Assembly (NCBI GenBank): GCA_028284445.1
Contig: JANQRS010000050.1
Span: 62,001 to 126,000 of the forward strand
Direction of reading: 5' to 3'
Source: Calditrichia bacterium
Lineage (GTDB): Bacteria; Calditrichota; Calditrichia; RBG-13-44-9; J075
DNA: 64,000 bases
Of the stretch, positions 1 to 9,230 are shown one piece after another (position 1 is the first letter of the stretch; the number at the start of each line of letters is the position of its first letter). The notes under the pieces are model-generated. The model saw nothing but the letters and a program-made list of their open reading frames with translations. It had not been told where the DNA came from and made no database searches. The position numbers and the translations under genes were made by a program.

Positions 1-142
1 GAACAACAGCTGTGCGGATAATAAATCCCGGATCTTCTGCTCGCGACATGTTTTGGTAGGTTGTCCAACCGCTGAGAAGAATGATCAGCAATGCCACCGC
101 GGTGATCCGCCGTTTCTCCAACGCAAACTTTGTAATATTCAT
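1..142 (-). CDS. RND efflux transporter permease, N-terminal 47 residues only
   Basis: Reading leftward from an ATG at 142, the frame stays open to the window edge and encodes MNITKFALEKRRI, then a hydrophobic helix, then NMSRAEDPGF. This is the usual beginning of AcrB/MexB-type inner-membrane proton-drug antiporters: a short cytoplasmic helix, TM1, then the first periplasmic segment. It lies 27 bp downstream of the membrane fusion protein gene and after a TolC-type gene, so the three make a complete tripartite efflux operon. Everything after residue 47 is outside the window, so the substrate class (drug versus metal) cannot be judged. Confidence 0.85.
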   Translation of the reverse strand, partial: MNITKFALEKRRITAVALLIILLSGWTTYQNMSRAEDPGFIIRTAVV

Positions 143-169
143 ATCTGATCCTTTTTGCGGTGATGACTG

Positions 170-1270
170 CTATTCCAATTCGAATTGAACGCGCATTCCG
201 TCGCTTAATTTGCTCATTCCAGCGGTGATGACATGGCTGCCGTCAGCCAGACCTTCAAAGATCTCAATGCCGTCTTCGGTGAAATCACCAATGACAACCA
301 GGCGGCGTTTGACGGTGCCAACGCCATCTTCATCTGACGTTTCAACGGTAAACACGAACCGGCCATTGCGATCTTCACCAACTGCCACTGACGGCACAAC
401 CAGGCGTTCACGCTCACCCTCGGTGCTGAACTGGAAGGCAACTTCAGCAGCCATACCGGGACGAATTTCATTCTCGGATGACTCGAGCAATACGGTTGCC
501 GGGTAGGTAGTGGCAAAACCGGTCGCTGATACCCCGACTTCGGTGACTTTGGCGCTGAAATTGGTGCCCGGGATGGCATCAAAGTTGACGGTAACCGGCT
601 GACCTTCTCGCACTTTTGAAATCAGGATTTCAGGTATGGCCACTTCGACCTCGATATTGGCGCCGGAGCTGAGCTGCACAATGGTTCGCCCGGCGCTGAT
701 ATTTTCATTCACTTCAACATCAACCGAGGCAATGGCACCGTCCACCGGCACTTTTAGATTGCAATATTCAAGCTGCAGGCGGGCCAGTTGCAATTGTTTG
801 CTGAGAGCCTTGACCTGGGCGGAAGCACTCTCAAAACCTGCTCTCGCAGCATCAAGATCGGTGCGGGACGCATTATTATTCTCATATAATTGACGGACCC
901 GTTCATAATTGGAGCGGGCATTACGTTCCTGCGCACGAGCGCTTTCCAAAGATGCCTGTGTTTGCTGAACGCCAAGCTGAAAGTCCGAGTTGTCGAGCCT
1001 GGCGATGGTTTGACCGGCCTTCACCTGGTCACCAACTTTGACTCCCAATTCAGTAATAGTTCCACCAACTTTGAAGCTTAATCGGGATTCCAACCCAGCT
1101 TGTGCTACGCCAGAGAAAGTGCGCACCCGCTCACCACCGGTTGAAAAAACAGTTTGGTAGCGGACCGGGCGAAGAATTTCTTCGACTATTTCCTCACTAC
1201 CACACCCTAAAAAGCAAAGGGTAAAGCTCAAAACAATGGTCATTGCCGGTTTGAATGTCGGCGTTTTCAT
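170..1270 (-). CDS. RND efflux periplasmic adaptor (membrane fusion protein) lipoprotein
   Basis: A 366-residue membrane fusion protein that would bridge the inner-membrane RND pump to the outer-membrane channel. A lipoprotein signal peptide ends in a lipobox with Cys23 (FLGC). The order is standard for the HlyD/AcrA family: lipoyl half (FKVGGTITELGVKVGDQVKAG near residues 67-87), an alpha-helical hairpin of about 80 residues, the second lipoyl half (LKVPVDGAIASVDVEVNE), then beta-barrel and membrane-proximal domains. The start is supported by AGGAG eight bases upstream. The TolC-type gene ends 26 bp before it and the RND gene starts 27 bp after it, so the three are probably co-transcribed. 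Confidence 0.93.
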   Translation of the reverse strand: MKTPTFKPAMTIVLSFTLCFLGCGSEEIVEEILRPVRYQTVFSTGGERVRTFSGVAQAGLESRLSFKVGGTITELGVKVGDQVKAGQTIARLDNSDFQLGVQQTQASLESARAQERNARSNYERVRQLYENNNASRTDLDAARAGFESASAQVKALSKQLQLARLQLEYCNLKVPVDGAIASVDVEVNENISAGRTIVQLSSGANIEVEVAIPEILISKVREGQPVTVNFDAIPGTNFSAKVTEVGVSATGFATTYPATVLLESSENEIRPGMAAEVAFQFSTEGERERLVVPSVAVGEDRNGRFVFTVETSDEDGVGTVKRRLVVIGDFTEDGIEIFEGLADGSHVITAGMSKLSDGMRVQFELE

Positions 1271-1296
1271 ATGACCTCTCCTTTTCGTCGAGTTTA

Positions 1297-3702
1297 TTAT
1301 TGAATTCGTACACCTTCTTTTTCAAAGAACGCCTCAATTCGCTCTACAAATGCTGCGGCTTCATCGCGCTTCAGATATGGCGTTCCACCGATAGCCCGAT
1401 TGGCTTCCATCAGGTCAATCAGGAAGTTGTAGACGGCATCAGCTGCTGCCTGCCGGGCGACCAGTGCGGCATTTTGGGCATCCAGCAATTGGGTAATAGA
1501 CAGCACTCCTCGTGAATAGGCGTCGGTTACCAGATCGAGGTTTTTATCCGCAGCGGTGGCTGCCTCCCGGGCCTGGTTAATGCCGGCATAGGATGCTCCG
1601 GTTGCATGGGCTGCAGAGCGTATTCGCTGTTCAATTTTTTCACGTACAGAGCGCTTTTGTGTCTCCAGCTGATTCAGTGTTTTCAATGCCTGCTGCCGCT
1701 GCGAATTTTTTGCGCCACCGCTGAACAGGGGATAAGATAAATTGATGGCAACGCTCCAATTGGTGTCATTGCCCTGGTCAAAAGCCTCGAGAAGCGGAGC
1801 CAAAGACGGGTCGGCAACCGCTACTGGCTGTGAGCCTTCGCCTTCCTTTACCAGCCAGCGCGAAATTTCTGCCTGGGCAGCGACGTCAGGAAGGAAAAAA
1901 GCCCGAGTGGTGCTTTTCAATAGACGCCGCTGAGCTTCAATCGCAGCCCCAAGTTGTTCGAGTTCCGGGGAATTTTTCAGGCCATATTCTACGAGGAACT
2001 TCCGAAAGGTTTTGAATGCCCACTGGTTGCTCATGAATTTGAGATAAGGTTTAAAGTCGGCCATCAGCAACTCTTCATTGCCGTCACCTTCACTTTCCAA
2101 AGTGATGAAGTTTTCTTCAAGAGGACGATTTAGCAAGCGATTTACCTGGATCTCGGCCTGGTTGCGGCTGGCGTTGGCGCTAATAACGTTGCGGCGATTC
2201 GTGGCAATCTGACTTTCCCAGCGATGCAAATCCGCGCGACCGGAATATCCGATCGATTCGCGAATGCGCGCCAGTTCCAGGTTGGAGCGCGAAATTCGCA
2301 AATTCTCCTGCTGGATTTTTTCCAGAGTTTGGGCCCTGAGCAAGAGCAAATAAGCTGTACCAATTTGCTGGGCAATGTCCAGGCTGACCGAGTGACGATC
2401 AAATTCTCGCGATTTCTGCAGGTTCTTCTGGATGCCGTAATTGGCATTGGCTCGCTCCGAAAAGATGAGCTGGGTTAATGTTGCCTTTCCGGTCAGTGTT
2501 TGCTCCGGCTGGATAGTGCCGGCCCGGTCAGCATCAATTTGCAAGCCGGTCAGTCCCAAATCAATCTGCGGCAGCAGGTTCGCGCGTGCAAGTGCCACAT
2601 TTTCGGCTGCGGCCAGCGTCTCCAGCTCCTTAACAACCAGATCAAGATTGGCTTCAACGCCTTCGGAGACCGCATCACGCAATGTTAAACGACGATTAAT
2701 TTCTCTCGCTTCGTCATTGAGTAGCACCGCTTCGGTGATCACCGACCAGGGAGGATATACCCCAATCTTGCGCGCTGTGCTGATGTTGATGCTCAACTGC
2801 TCGCCGGATGCAAATGCAAATGGGATTTCAGAGGGCTTCTCTTTCAGCAAAATGCGTTGAAGGTTGATTGCGATCCGGCGGCTGAGCCGGGGGAAAATAT
2901 CCGGGTTTAGGCCAGCCAGGATGCCTTGCTCAACTTCTTTCAATCCGAACAGGGAAAACGTTGGCAGTTTTCGTTCATTTAACTCCGAAATCAGCCGCTG
3001 GAATTCGCCGCTGCGCAATTGAAGTAACGGGGCCACGTAAACAGCTTCAGTCTCATTATTTATGGCCTTCAAGGCATCATCAGCTGATTCGCCGACCGGT
3101 ACGATTGAGGCCTCAATTGGCAATTCATCCAGGTTCTCCATTACCATTTCCGAGGTTCGCGGAATGGATTCGTACAAGGGGCGATTCATGAGAATCAAGA
3201 CCTTCTCGAAAGAGCAGATGCGCAAGAACGCCTTCATATCCCGCTCGAAGGTTGAAGGAATGGCAATGTAGCTGAGGTTCTTGATACCGCTGGTTCCTTT
3301 TTCCTGGGGAATACCTTGTAGTTCGGGATCGAGAATGAGCGGCGCGATGACCGGCTTCCGCAGGCCCTTGCGTGTGGATACGATATGAGATGCTACGACA
3401 CCCATTGAAACCACGGCATCCACCGACGCATCATTCATCAACTGATCGATGGCAGCGTTGATGCCGGCTACTGTCCAATCAGCGGTCTTCACATTTTTGT
3501 CGGCAATCTGAACATCGAATTCCCCCTCCATGAGAGCCTTTACTTCATCCTTGATCATTCGTACTACCGGGTCATTGTTTTCCCAGGGGCCATCAATGAC
3601 GATACCAACCTGATAAGTTGATTGAGCCGAAGTCAATCCCGTTATCAGGATGAATAAGCAGAGAATGTATCGGCTAACCTGACGCTTGCAGATGAGGTGC
3701 AT
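1297..3702 (-). CDS. TolC-family outer-membrane protein fused to an N-terminal ABC-substrate-binding-like domain
   Basis: An 801-residue protein, nearly twice the usual TolC length. After a signal peptide (ILCLFILITGLTSAQS) residues about 22-325 resemble the two-lobed periplasmic sugar/tryptophan-type binding proteins (VGIVIDGPW, VDAVVSMGVVASHIV, KPVIAPLI, VLILMNRP, LPTFSLFGLKEVEQGILAG). From about residue 350 a classic TolC duplication follows (LTLRDAVSEGVEANLDL, then helical repeats and a second VAINLSYPLFSGGAKN strand). I prefer the ATG at 3702, with AAGGAG five bases upstream, over the upstream in-frame start at 3732. It heads the efflux operon with the adaptor and RND pump. What the extra periplasmic lobe binds is unknown; it could sense or present a ligand to the pump. 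Confidence 0.88.
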   Translation of the reverse strand: MHLICKRQVSRYILCLFILITGLTSAQSTYQVGIVIDGPWENNDPVVRMIKDEVKALMEGEFDVQIADKNVKTADWTVAGINAAIDQLMNDASVDAVVSMGVVASHIVSTRKGLRKPVIAPLILDPELQGIPQEKGTSGIKNLSYIAIPSTFERDMKAFLRICSFEKVLILMNRPLYESIPRTSEMVMENLDELPIEASIVPVGESADDALKAINNETEAVYVAPLLQLRSGEFQRLISELNERKLPTFSLFGLKEVEQGILAGLNPDIFPRLSRRIAINLQRILLKEKPSEIPFAFASGEQLSINISTARKIGVYPPWSVITEAVLLNDEAREINRRLTLRDAVSEGVEANLDLVVKELETLAAAENVALARANLLPQIDLGLTGLQIDADRAGTIQPEQTLTGKATLTQLIFSERANANYGIQKNLQKSREFDRHSVSLDIAQQIGTAYLLLLRAQTLEKIQQENLRISRSNLELARIRESIGYSGRADLHRWESQIATNRRNVISANASRNQAEIQVNRLLNRPLEENFITLESEGDGNEELLMADFKPYLKFMSNQWAFKTFRKFLVEYGLKNSPELEQLGAAIEAQRRLLKSTTRAFFLPDVAAQAEISRWLVKEGEGSQPVAVADPSLAPLLEAFDQGNDTNWSVAINLSYPLFSGGAKNSQRQQALKTLNQLETQKRSVREKIEQRIRSAAHATGASYAGINQAREAATAADKNLDLVTDAYSRGVLSITQLLDAQNAALVARQAAADAVYNFLIDLMEANRAIGGTPYLKRDEAAAFVERIEAFFEKEGVRIQ

Positions 3703-4032
3703 ATTTTCTCCTTCAGGCACATGTATGATCAATCGCTCAATGTTCGTGAATAATATTTGTATGTCTATGGCAGGGGCGATTCAGTTGCCGAATATGTTTG
3801 GCTGTTTCGCCTGGTATCGGCAATGCCGGTCCAATGCAGCAGGCAACACCGAATACAGCTAATTTACTGTTACCGCAACAGTATGCAATACTTAATTGAG
3901 ACAAGTCATTATGCGTTTCCGCCGGCCATATTTGAGCATTCTCTATTTCTGTTATAGTTGCGGTATCTCTGCCGATAGTACTAGCTATCGCCGCAATAGG
4001 CGATAGCATACTCAGTATAACAGGGAGCGTTT
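3703..4032. promoter_or_regulatory. Divergent intergenic region with a perfect 9-bp inverted repeat
   Basis: The 330 bp between the divergent efflux operon and the transhydrogenase gene hold no convincing gene. At 3984-4007 the sequence GCTATCGCC, six bases, then GGCGATAGC forms a perfect inverted repeat, ending 25 bp before the transhydrogenase start. An overlapping alternative pairing (GATAG 3974-3978 with CTATC 3985-3989) is also possible. The position suits an operator or a 5'-leader hairpin. No run of T follows it, so a terminator is unlikely. Confidence 0.5.
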
Positions 4033-5433
4033 ATGGGTAGATTCGAATATGATTTGATCGTCATCGGTAGCGGTCCGGCCGGACAAAAAGCAGCTATCCA
4101 GGCTGCCAAGCTGAATAAGCGGGTAGCAATAATCGAGAAAAAGAGCGTTGTAGGCGGGGTTTGTGTTAATACCGGCACAATTCCAAGCAAGACCTTGCGG
4201 GAAGCAGTCATTTACTTTTCCGGATATCGCCAGCAGAGCATTTATGGTCAGTCCTATCAGGTGAAGGAAAAGATTACTGTCAACGATTTGCTCTTCCGTA
4301 CTGATCATGTCATTCGCAATGAAATTGACGTGACCTTGCATCAACTCCGCCGAAATAGGGTGGATGTATTTACTGCTGAGGCTTCTTTTGTGGAGCCCAA
4401 TCGAATTCGACTAAGTTTTGTTGACAAGAGCCGCGAGCGAATTATCGGCGGCGACATTATTGTGATAGCTGTTGGCACCTCGGCCACGCGTGATCCGCAT
4501 ATTCCGTTTGACGGACGGAATATCATGACCAGCGATGATATTCTATCGCTGAACGAGATTCCCCGTACTTTAGCGGTTGTCGGAGGTGGGGTGATCGGTC
4601 TGGAATACGCCAGCATTTTTGCCTCACTTGGTGTGCGAGTTACATTAATCGATAAACGCCGGCGGCTCTTACCTTTTATCGATGCTGAAATCGTCGATGC
4701 GCTTGTCTACAATCTGCGTCAACGCCGGGTAACTTTTCGTCTCGGAGAGGAAGTGAGCGGCATTGAAGTGCTCGATGATGCACGTGAAAGCGTACGCATA
4801 CAGCTTGCCAGCGGCAAGAAAATCGTAGCAGAAAAAGCACTATACAGTATCGGGCGAACCGCTTCAACTGCCAGCCTTAACCTGGAAGCGGCTGGTATTG
4901 AGCCCGGTAAAAGAGGTATGCTGGTCGTCAATGAGAATTATCAGACGCAAATTGACAACATTTATGCTGTCGGCGATGTAATCGGTTTCCCCAGTCTTGC
5001 GTCTACATCGATGCAGCAGGGTCGCCACGCGAGTTGCCATGCCTTCAAGCATAAGATTGATCAGATGGCAGATCTCTTCCCATATGGCATCTATACGGTT
5101 CCGGAAATCAGCGTTGTAGGGAAAAATGAAATTGAATTGACGGAAGAAGGAATACCATACGAGATAGGTATTGCCAAATACCAGGAAATTGCCCGTGGAC
5201 AGATCTGTGGAGATAAGAACGGTCTCCTAAAGCTGATCTTTCATATTGAAACACGAAAATTGCTGGGCGTTCATATCATTGGAGAAGGGGCCAGCGAACT
5301 GATTCACATTGGTCAGGCGGTCATGGCATTTGGCGGGCAGATAGACTACTTTGTAACAACCGTGTTCAATTATCCGACCCTGGCAGAATGTTACAAAGTT
5401 GCTGCCTTCAATGGATTGAATCGACTGGGATAG
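4033..5433 (+). CDS. sthA: Soluble pyridine nucleotide transhydrogenase (Si-specific)
   Basis: A 466-residue FAD-dependent enzyme that exchanges hydride between NADPH and NAD+ in the cytoplasm. The N-terminal FAD motif is VIGSGPAGQKAA (about residues 10-21). The segment GGVCVNTGTIPSKTLR corresponds to the redox-active region of the disulfide reductase family but has Thr where dihydrolipoamide dehydrogenases have the second Cys; this single-Cys form is the mark of SthA. A second nucleotide motif (VVGGGVIGLEYASIF, about 183) and the C-terminal dimerisation domain (GEGASELIHIGQA) are present. Length is normal. GGGAG precedes the ATG. It is monocistronic, followed by a CCCCCT/AGGGGG hairpin. Confidence 0.95.
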   Translation: MGRFEYDLIVIGSGPAGQKAAIQAAKLNKRVAIIEKKSVVGGVCVNTGTIPSKTLREAVIYFSGYRQQSIYGQSYQVKEKITVNDLLFRTDHVIRNEIDVTLHQLRRNRVDVFTAEASFVEPNRIRLSFVDKSRERIIGGDIIVIAVGTSATRDPHIPFDGRNIMTSDDILSLNEIPRTLAVVGGGVIGLEYASIFASLGVRVTLIDKRRRLLPFIDAEIVDALVYNLRQRRVTFRLGEEVSGIEVLDDARESVRIQLASGKKIVAEKALYSIGRTASTASLNLEAAGIEPGKRGMLVVNENYQTQIDNIYAVGDVIGFPSLASTSMQQGRHASCHAFKHKIDQMADLFPYGIYTVPEISVVGKNEIELTEEGIPYEIGIAKYQEIARGQICGDKNGLLKLIFHIETRKLLGVHIIGEGASELIHIGQAVMAFGGQIDYFVTTVFNYPTLAECYKVAAFNGLNRLG

Positions 5434-5458
5434 TGAAGAACGGTAGCAGGTGGCAGTG

Positions 5459-5506
5459 GCACATCCCCCTAAATCTCCCTTCGAAGGGGGATAAAGGGGG
5501 ATGTGC
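5459..5506. repeat. CCCCCT-type palindromic repeat, copy 1 (probable bidirectional terminator)
   Basis: GCACATCCCCC (5459-5469) and GGGGGATGTGC (5496-5506) are perfect 11-bp arms around an inner CCCTTCGAAGGG palindrome. The element fills the gap between the convergent sthA and ygiQ genes. Similar elements occur at 14588, 27086, 33657 and 41228. Confidence 0.8.
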
Positions 5507-5511
5507 TGTTT

Positions 5512-7416
5512 TCACCGATGCGGATCGGTCACCTTCTTCATCTCAATTTTGGTCTTGTTGAGATAGGTTTTCTTGCCTTTGCCTTTGCGACGAAGCAGTT
5601 TTTCGGCAAGGTCCAGGCGATCTACTTTTTCCAGGGTGCGTTGAATCCAGCCCTGGTTTTCGCGTTTGTACCAGAAGAAGAAGCGGCTCTGTGCGCGTTT
5701 CTCTTTTGCGCTGCGTGCCGTATACACTTTTTTCAGCGTGTAGGGATGATAGCCCGAATAATAAATGACGGTGCCCACAGTCATAGGAGTGGGTGTAAAG
5801 TCCTGGACCTGCTCCAGCTCAAATCCAAGGTCTTTGGTCTCAGCGGCAAGGTTGGCCATGTCTTCCAGCTTACAGCCCGGATGGCTCGATATGAAATAGG
5901 GAATCAGCTGCTGATTCAGACCGCGCTTCTTGTTGATCTTATCGAATTTCTTCTTGAACGAATAAAAGTGTTTAAATGACGGCTTGCGCATCACCTTCAA
6001 CGTATCGTCGGATGTATGCTCCGGCGCAACTTTCAGGCGCCCTGATACATGATGGGTGACCAGCTCGTCTACGTATTCATCGAAGCCATTTTCCTTGATC
6101 TCTTTTTCGTCCTCACTGGTAAACAGATCGTAGCGAATGCCACTGGCCACAAACGCTTTTTTTACATCCGGATGTAAGCGAACGCTCTTATAGATTTCGA
6201 CCAGGGGCTTATGGCTGGTATCGAGGTTGTAGCAAATGGTCGGATGGATACAGCTTGGGCTCACACAACGATCGCAGATAGATTGATCTTTGCCCTTCAT
6301 TTTATACATGTTTGCCGACGGCCCACCGAGATCACTGATATAGCCCTTAAAACCAGGCATTTTGGTAATCTGATCGACTTCCTTCATGATGGATTCTTTC
6401 GATCGACTGGCGATCATTTTGCCCTGATGTGCAGAAATGGTGCAGAAGCTGCAGCCACCGAAACAGCCGCGATGCATGTTGATGGAGAACTTGATCATTT
6501 CGAACGCCGGAATGGCGCCGCGTTTTTTGTAGCGCGGGTGTGGAAGGCGGGTATAGGGCAAATCAAAACTGGCGTCAATTTCGCCCTCAGTCATGGTCTG
6601 GAAAGGCGGATTGATGACCAGGGTTTTGGCGCCAACATTTTGAATGAGGCGGCGGGCAAACTGCTTGTTTGATTCCTGCTCAATGTGTTTGAAATTGGCG
6701 GCAAATTTCTTCTTGTTTTTCAGACAGGTCTCATGCGATGCCAGCTCCAGATCTTCCCAATTCTTATTGCGCGGCAGCGGGTCATCATTGTCGATTAACA
6801 CGGCGGTTTGGGGAATGGTTTTCAGTGAAGAAAGCGGCACATTGCGCTGCATGAGTCGGATAATCTCCCGCAGTGGTTGCTCACCCATGCCGTATACCAG
6901 TAGATCTGCCCCGCTGTCGGCCAGGATGGTTGGTTTCAGCGTGTCTGACCAATAGTCATAATGTGTCACCCGGCGCAGAGAGGCTTCGATACCGCCGATA
7001 ATGATCGGCACATCCGGGAAGAGGTCCTTTAGAATTTGGCTGTAGACGATGGTGGTGTAGTCGGGTCTGAATCCCGCTTTGCCGCCCGGGGAGTAGGCAT
7101 CTGTTGAGCGCTTGCGACGCGCGGCGGTGTAGTGGTTAACCATCGGATCCATGCAGCCGGAACTGATCGCGAAAAACAGCCGTGGCTGTCCAAGTTTGCG
7201 AAAGTCGCGCAGATCATCCTGCCAGTTTGGCTGCGGCACCAAACCAACGCGAAGCCCGGCACTTTCGATAATGCGGCCAACTGCTGCACTGCCGAAGGCA
7301 GGGTGATCCACATAGGCATCGCCGGAGAACAAGATAACATCACATGTATCCCATCCCCGTTGATCGACCTCTTTCTTTGTCGTTGGGAGCCAATCTGTAA
7401 TTTTGTAATCGGTCAT
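5512..7416 (-). CDS. ygiQ: YgiQ family radical SAM protein
   Basis: A 634-residue member of the UPF0313/YgiQ radical SAM family. The N-terminal block (MTDYKITDWLPTTKKEVDQR) is characteristic, and the [4Fe-4S]/SAM motif is seen as GCFGGCSFC around residues 315-323. Downstream are the family-typical KPLVEIYKSVR, VAPEHTSDDTLKVMRKP and DFTPTPMTVGTVIYYSGYHP segments. The family is widespread and its substrate is not established. I chose the ATG at 7416, which begins the conserved block; an upstream in-frame TTG at 7446 adds ten residues with no clear ribosome binding site. The gene converges with sthA. Confidence 0.93.
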   Translation of the reverse strand: MTDYKITDWLPTTKKEVDQRGWDTCDVILFSGDAYVDHPAFGSAAVGRIIESAGLRVGLVPQPNWQDDLRDFRKLGQPRLFFAISSGCMDPMVNHYTAARRKRSTDAYSPGGKAGFRPDYTTIVYSQILKDLFPDVPIIIGGIEASLRRVTHYDYWSDTLKPTILADSGADLLVYGMGEQPLREIIRLMQRNVPLSSLKTIPQTAVLIDNDDPLPRNKNWEDLELASHETCLKNKKKFAANFKHIEQESNKQFARRLIQNVGAKTLVINPPFQTMTEGEIDASFDLPYTRLPHPRYKKRGAIPAFEMIKFSINMHRGCFGGCSFCTISAHQGKMIASRSKESIMKEVDQITKMPGFKGYISDLGGPSANMYKMKGKDQSICDRCVSPSCIHPTICYNLDTSHKPLVEIYKSVRLHPDVKKAFVASGIRYDLFTSEDEKEIKENGFDEYVDELVTHHVSGRLKVAPEHTSDDTLKVMRKPSFKHFYSFKKKFDKINKKRGLNQQLIPYFISSHPGCKLEDMANLAAETKDLGFELEQVQDFTPTPMTVGTVIYYSGYHPYTLKKVYTARSAKEKRAQSRFFFWYKRENQGWIQRTLEKVDRLDLAEKLLRRKGKGKKTYLNKTKIEMKKVTDPHR

Positions 7417-7768
7417 TTTTTCTATAGCGCTTCTGATACTAGACAAAATTTACAGGATAAGTATGATTCCAAGAATCCTTCGCCTTCTTTATTTATAATG
7501 CTGTTAATCTTGTTGATCATGTCAAAAAATCTTTATCGATCCGGCCTGAAATCGCAACTGGCATGAATGGAACGAAACATCATTTTTAACGGTTACGTAT
7601 ACTCAAGGCGTTGCTTTTTCTTCGCCGCTGATCATTGCCAATATAAGCTTCGCAGAACGAAAACGCCAGTTCACAGGCGGAATAAAATTCTATGGCGAGG
7701 CCACCGGTTTTTTGTATATTGCTACCAGCAAATAACCCTCATATTCTGCAGAAAGGAGTCGCGGATCT
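7417..7768. other. Divergent intergenic region, no gene seen
   Basis: This 352-bp gap separates ygiQ from the divergent serine hydrolase gene and should hold both promoters. I see no supported gene, repeat or hairpin. AGAAAGGAG just before the right-hand gene is its ribosome binding site. Confidence 0.5.
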
Positions 7769-9217
7769 ATGCTGACAATCAGACGATACCTCCAGTTCGC
7801 TTTTTCCCTGATCATTGTTCTTGTAAGTAGTATTTCGGCCCAGGATAAGACCGATGCTATTGACAATCTGATCGGATATTGTGCTGACAACGGACTTTTT
7901 AACGGGACAATTCTGGTTGCAGAAGAGGGCAAGGTGCTGTATAAACAGGCCTTCGGAATGGCGAATAATGAGACGGACACCTTTCTTGAGCCAGACCATG
8001 CTTTTTACCTGGCCTCGGTTTCAAAACAGTTTACGGCAATGGCCATTATGATTTTGCAGGAAAGGGGCAAGTTGCGCTACGATGATCCATTATCAAAATA
8101 CTTCCCGGAATTTCCGGATTACGCAAAGAAGGTAACCATTCGTCACCTCCTGACCCATACTTCCGGCGTTGCAGATCACTTCAGGCTTGGCCCTGCGCCA
8201 AAAGGCTTTTCGAATGCAGATGCCCTGGCTCGCCTGCTGGCCCAAAAAGCACCGGACTTCGAACCGGGAGCGCAGTTTGGCTATAGCAACGGCGGCTATA
8301 TGCTTTTGTCAATGATTGTCGCAAAAGCCTCCGGTGCCTCATTTCCGGCGTTTATGAAAAAGAACATTTTTGATCCGCTCGAGATGTCCGCAACGCTAGT
8401 ATATGATGAATCTGAACCGGCTATAGAAAAGCGGGCCTTTGGCTACGATATGTTCGGTGATCTAAATGATTACGACATTTTTACGACCGGCGCCGGCGGG
8501 ATGTATTCGACAGTGGAAGATCTTTTCAAGTGGGATCAGGCGCTGTATACCGAAAAGCTTGTGCGACAGGAAACCTTACGCGAGGCATTTCGTGGCGCCA
8601 CCCTTAACGACGGCACCGAACTTCGCTACGGATTCGGCTGGGCGGTGAATTCGTTTGGTGATAATAAATTTGTGTCGCATAGTGGTGGCCTAGTTGGTTT
8701 CCGCACTTACCTCGAACGCGATATCACCAATAAGCGCCTGATTGTGGTCTTAACCAATAAGGGCAGTGCGGCACCACTCAGCGAGATCATTACTGCGCTC
8801 AGGCAAATTCTCTACGATAGCAATTACGAACTTCCGAAAATTCCCATTGCCTTGCGTATTCGCCACTTGATTGATCAGAAAGGTGTTGAGCGGGCAGTTT
8901 CTGACTACGACATGTTGAAGCGCACCCAGGAAAGTGGATTCGATTTTGGCGAGAATCAGCTGAATAACCTCGGTTATTATTATCTGCAGCGAGAAGAGAT
9001 GGACACCGCAATCGCGGTGTTTAAGCTCAATGTTAAAGCGTTTCCCGAGGCTTTTAATCCTTATGATAGTCTTGGCGAAGCCTATATGAATAATGGACAG
9101 TACGATTTGGCCATTTTCAATTACAAGCGGTCACTGGAGCTGAACCCGGAAAATCAAAATGCTAATGTGATGCTCAAGAAGATTGACGAGCTTGTTGCCA
9201 AATCGAATGCCTATTGA
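7769..9217 (+). CDS. Exported serine hydrolase (beta-lactamase/class C fold) with C-terminal TPR repeats
   Basis: A 482-residue exported protein. A signal peptide (FAFSLIIVLVSSISAQ) leads into a class C beta-lactamase/DD-peptidase-like domain: SxxK is S83-V-S-K86 in LASVSKQFTAMA, the Tyr motif is GYSNGGY, and the third motif is HSGG. The C-terminal 80 residues form tetratricopeptide repeats (AIAVFKLNVKAFPEAFNPYDSLGEAYMNNGQYDLAI). Such fusions are common in Bacteroidota-like genomes, and their substrates are mostly unknown (D-amino-acid peptides or esters). It is the first gene of a plus-strand operon; a PQQ-propeller gene starts 13 bp after its stop. Confidence 0.9.
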   Translation: MLTIRRYLQFAFSLIIVLVSSISAQDKTDAIDNLIGYCADNGLFNGTILVAEEGKVLYKQAFGMANNETDTFLEPDHAFYLASVSKQFTAMAIMILQERGKLRYDDPLSKYFPEFPDYAKKVTIRHLLTHTSGVADHFRLGPAPKGFSNADALARLLAQKAPDFEPGAQFGYSNGGYMLLSMIVAKASGASFPAFMKKNIFDPLEMSATLVYDESEPAIEKRAFGYDMFGDLNDYDIFTTGAGGMYSTVEDLFKWDQALYTEKLVRQETLREAFRGATLNDGTELRYGFGWAVNSFGDNKFVSHSGGLVGFRTYLERDITNKRLIVVLTNKGSAAPLSEIITALRQILYDSNYELPKIPIALRIRHLIDQKGVERAVSDYDMLKRTQESGFDFGENQLNNLGYYYLQREEMDTAIAVFKLNVKAFPEAFNPYDSLGEAYMNNGQYDLAIFNYKRSLELNPENQNANVMLKKIDELVAKSNAY

Positions 9218-9230
9218 TTTAGGAGGGGTG

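Noticed and set aside
3737..4009. 90-codon minus-strand frame before the efflux operon
   Set aside because: Low-quality composition, no ribosome binding site, and it covers the divergent promoter region and the 3984 inverted repeat.
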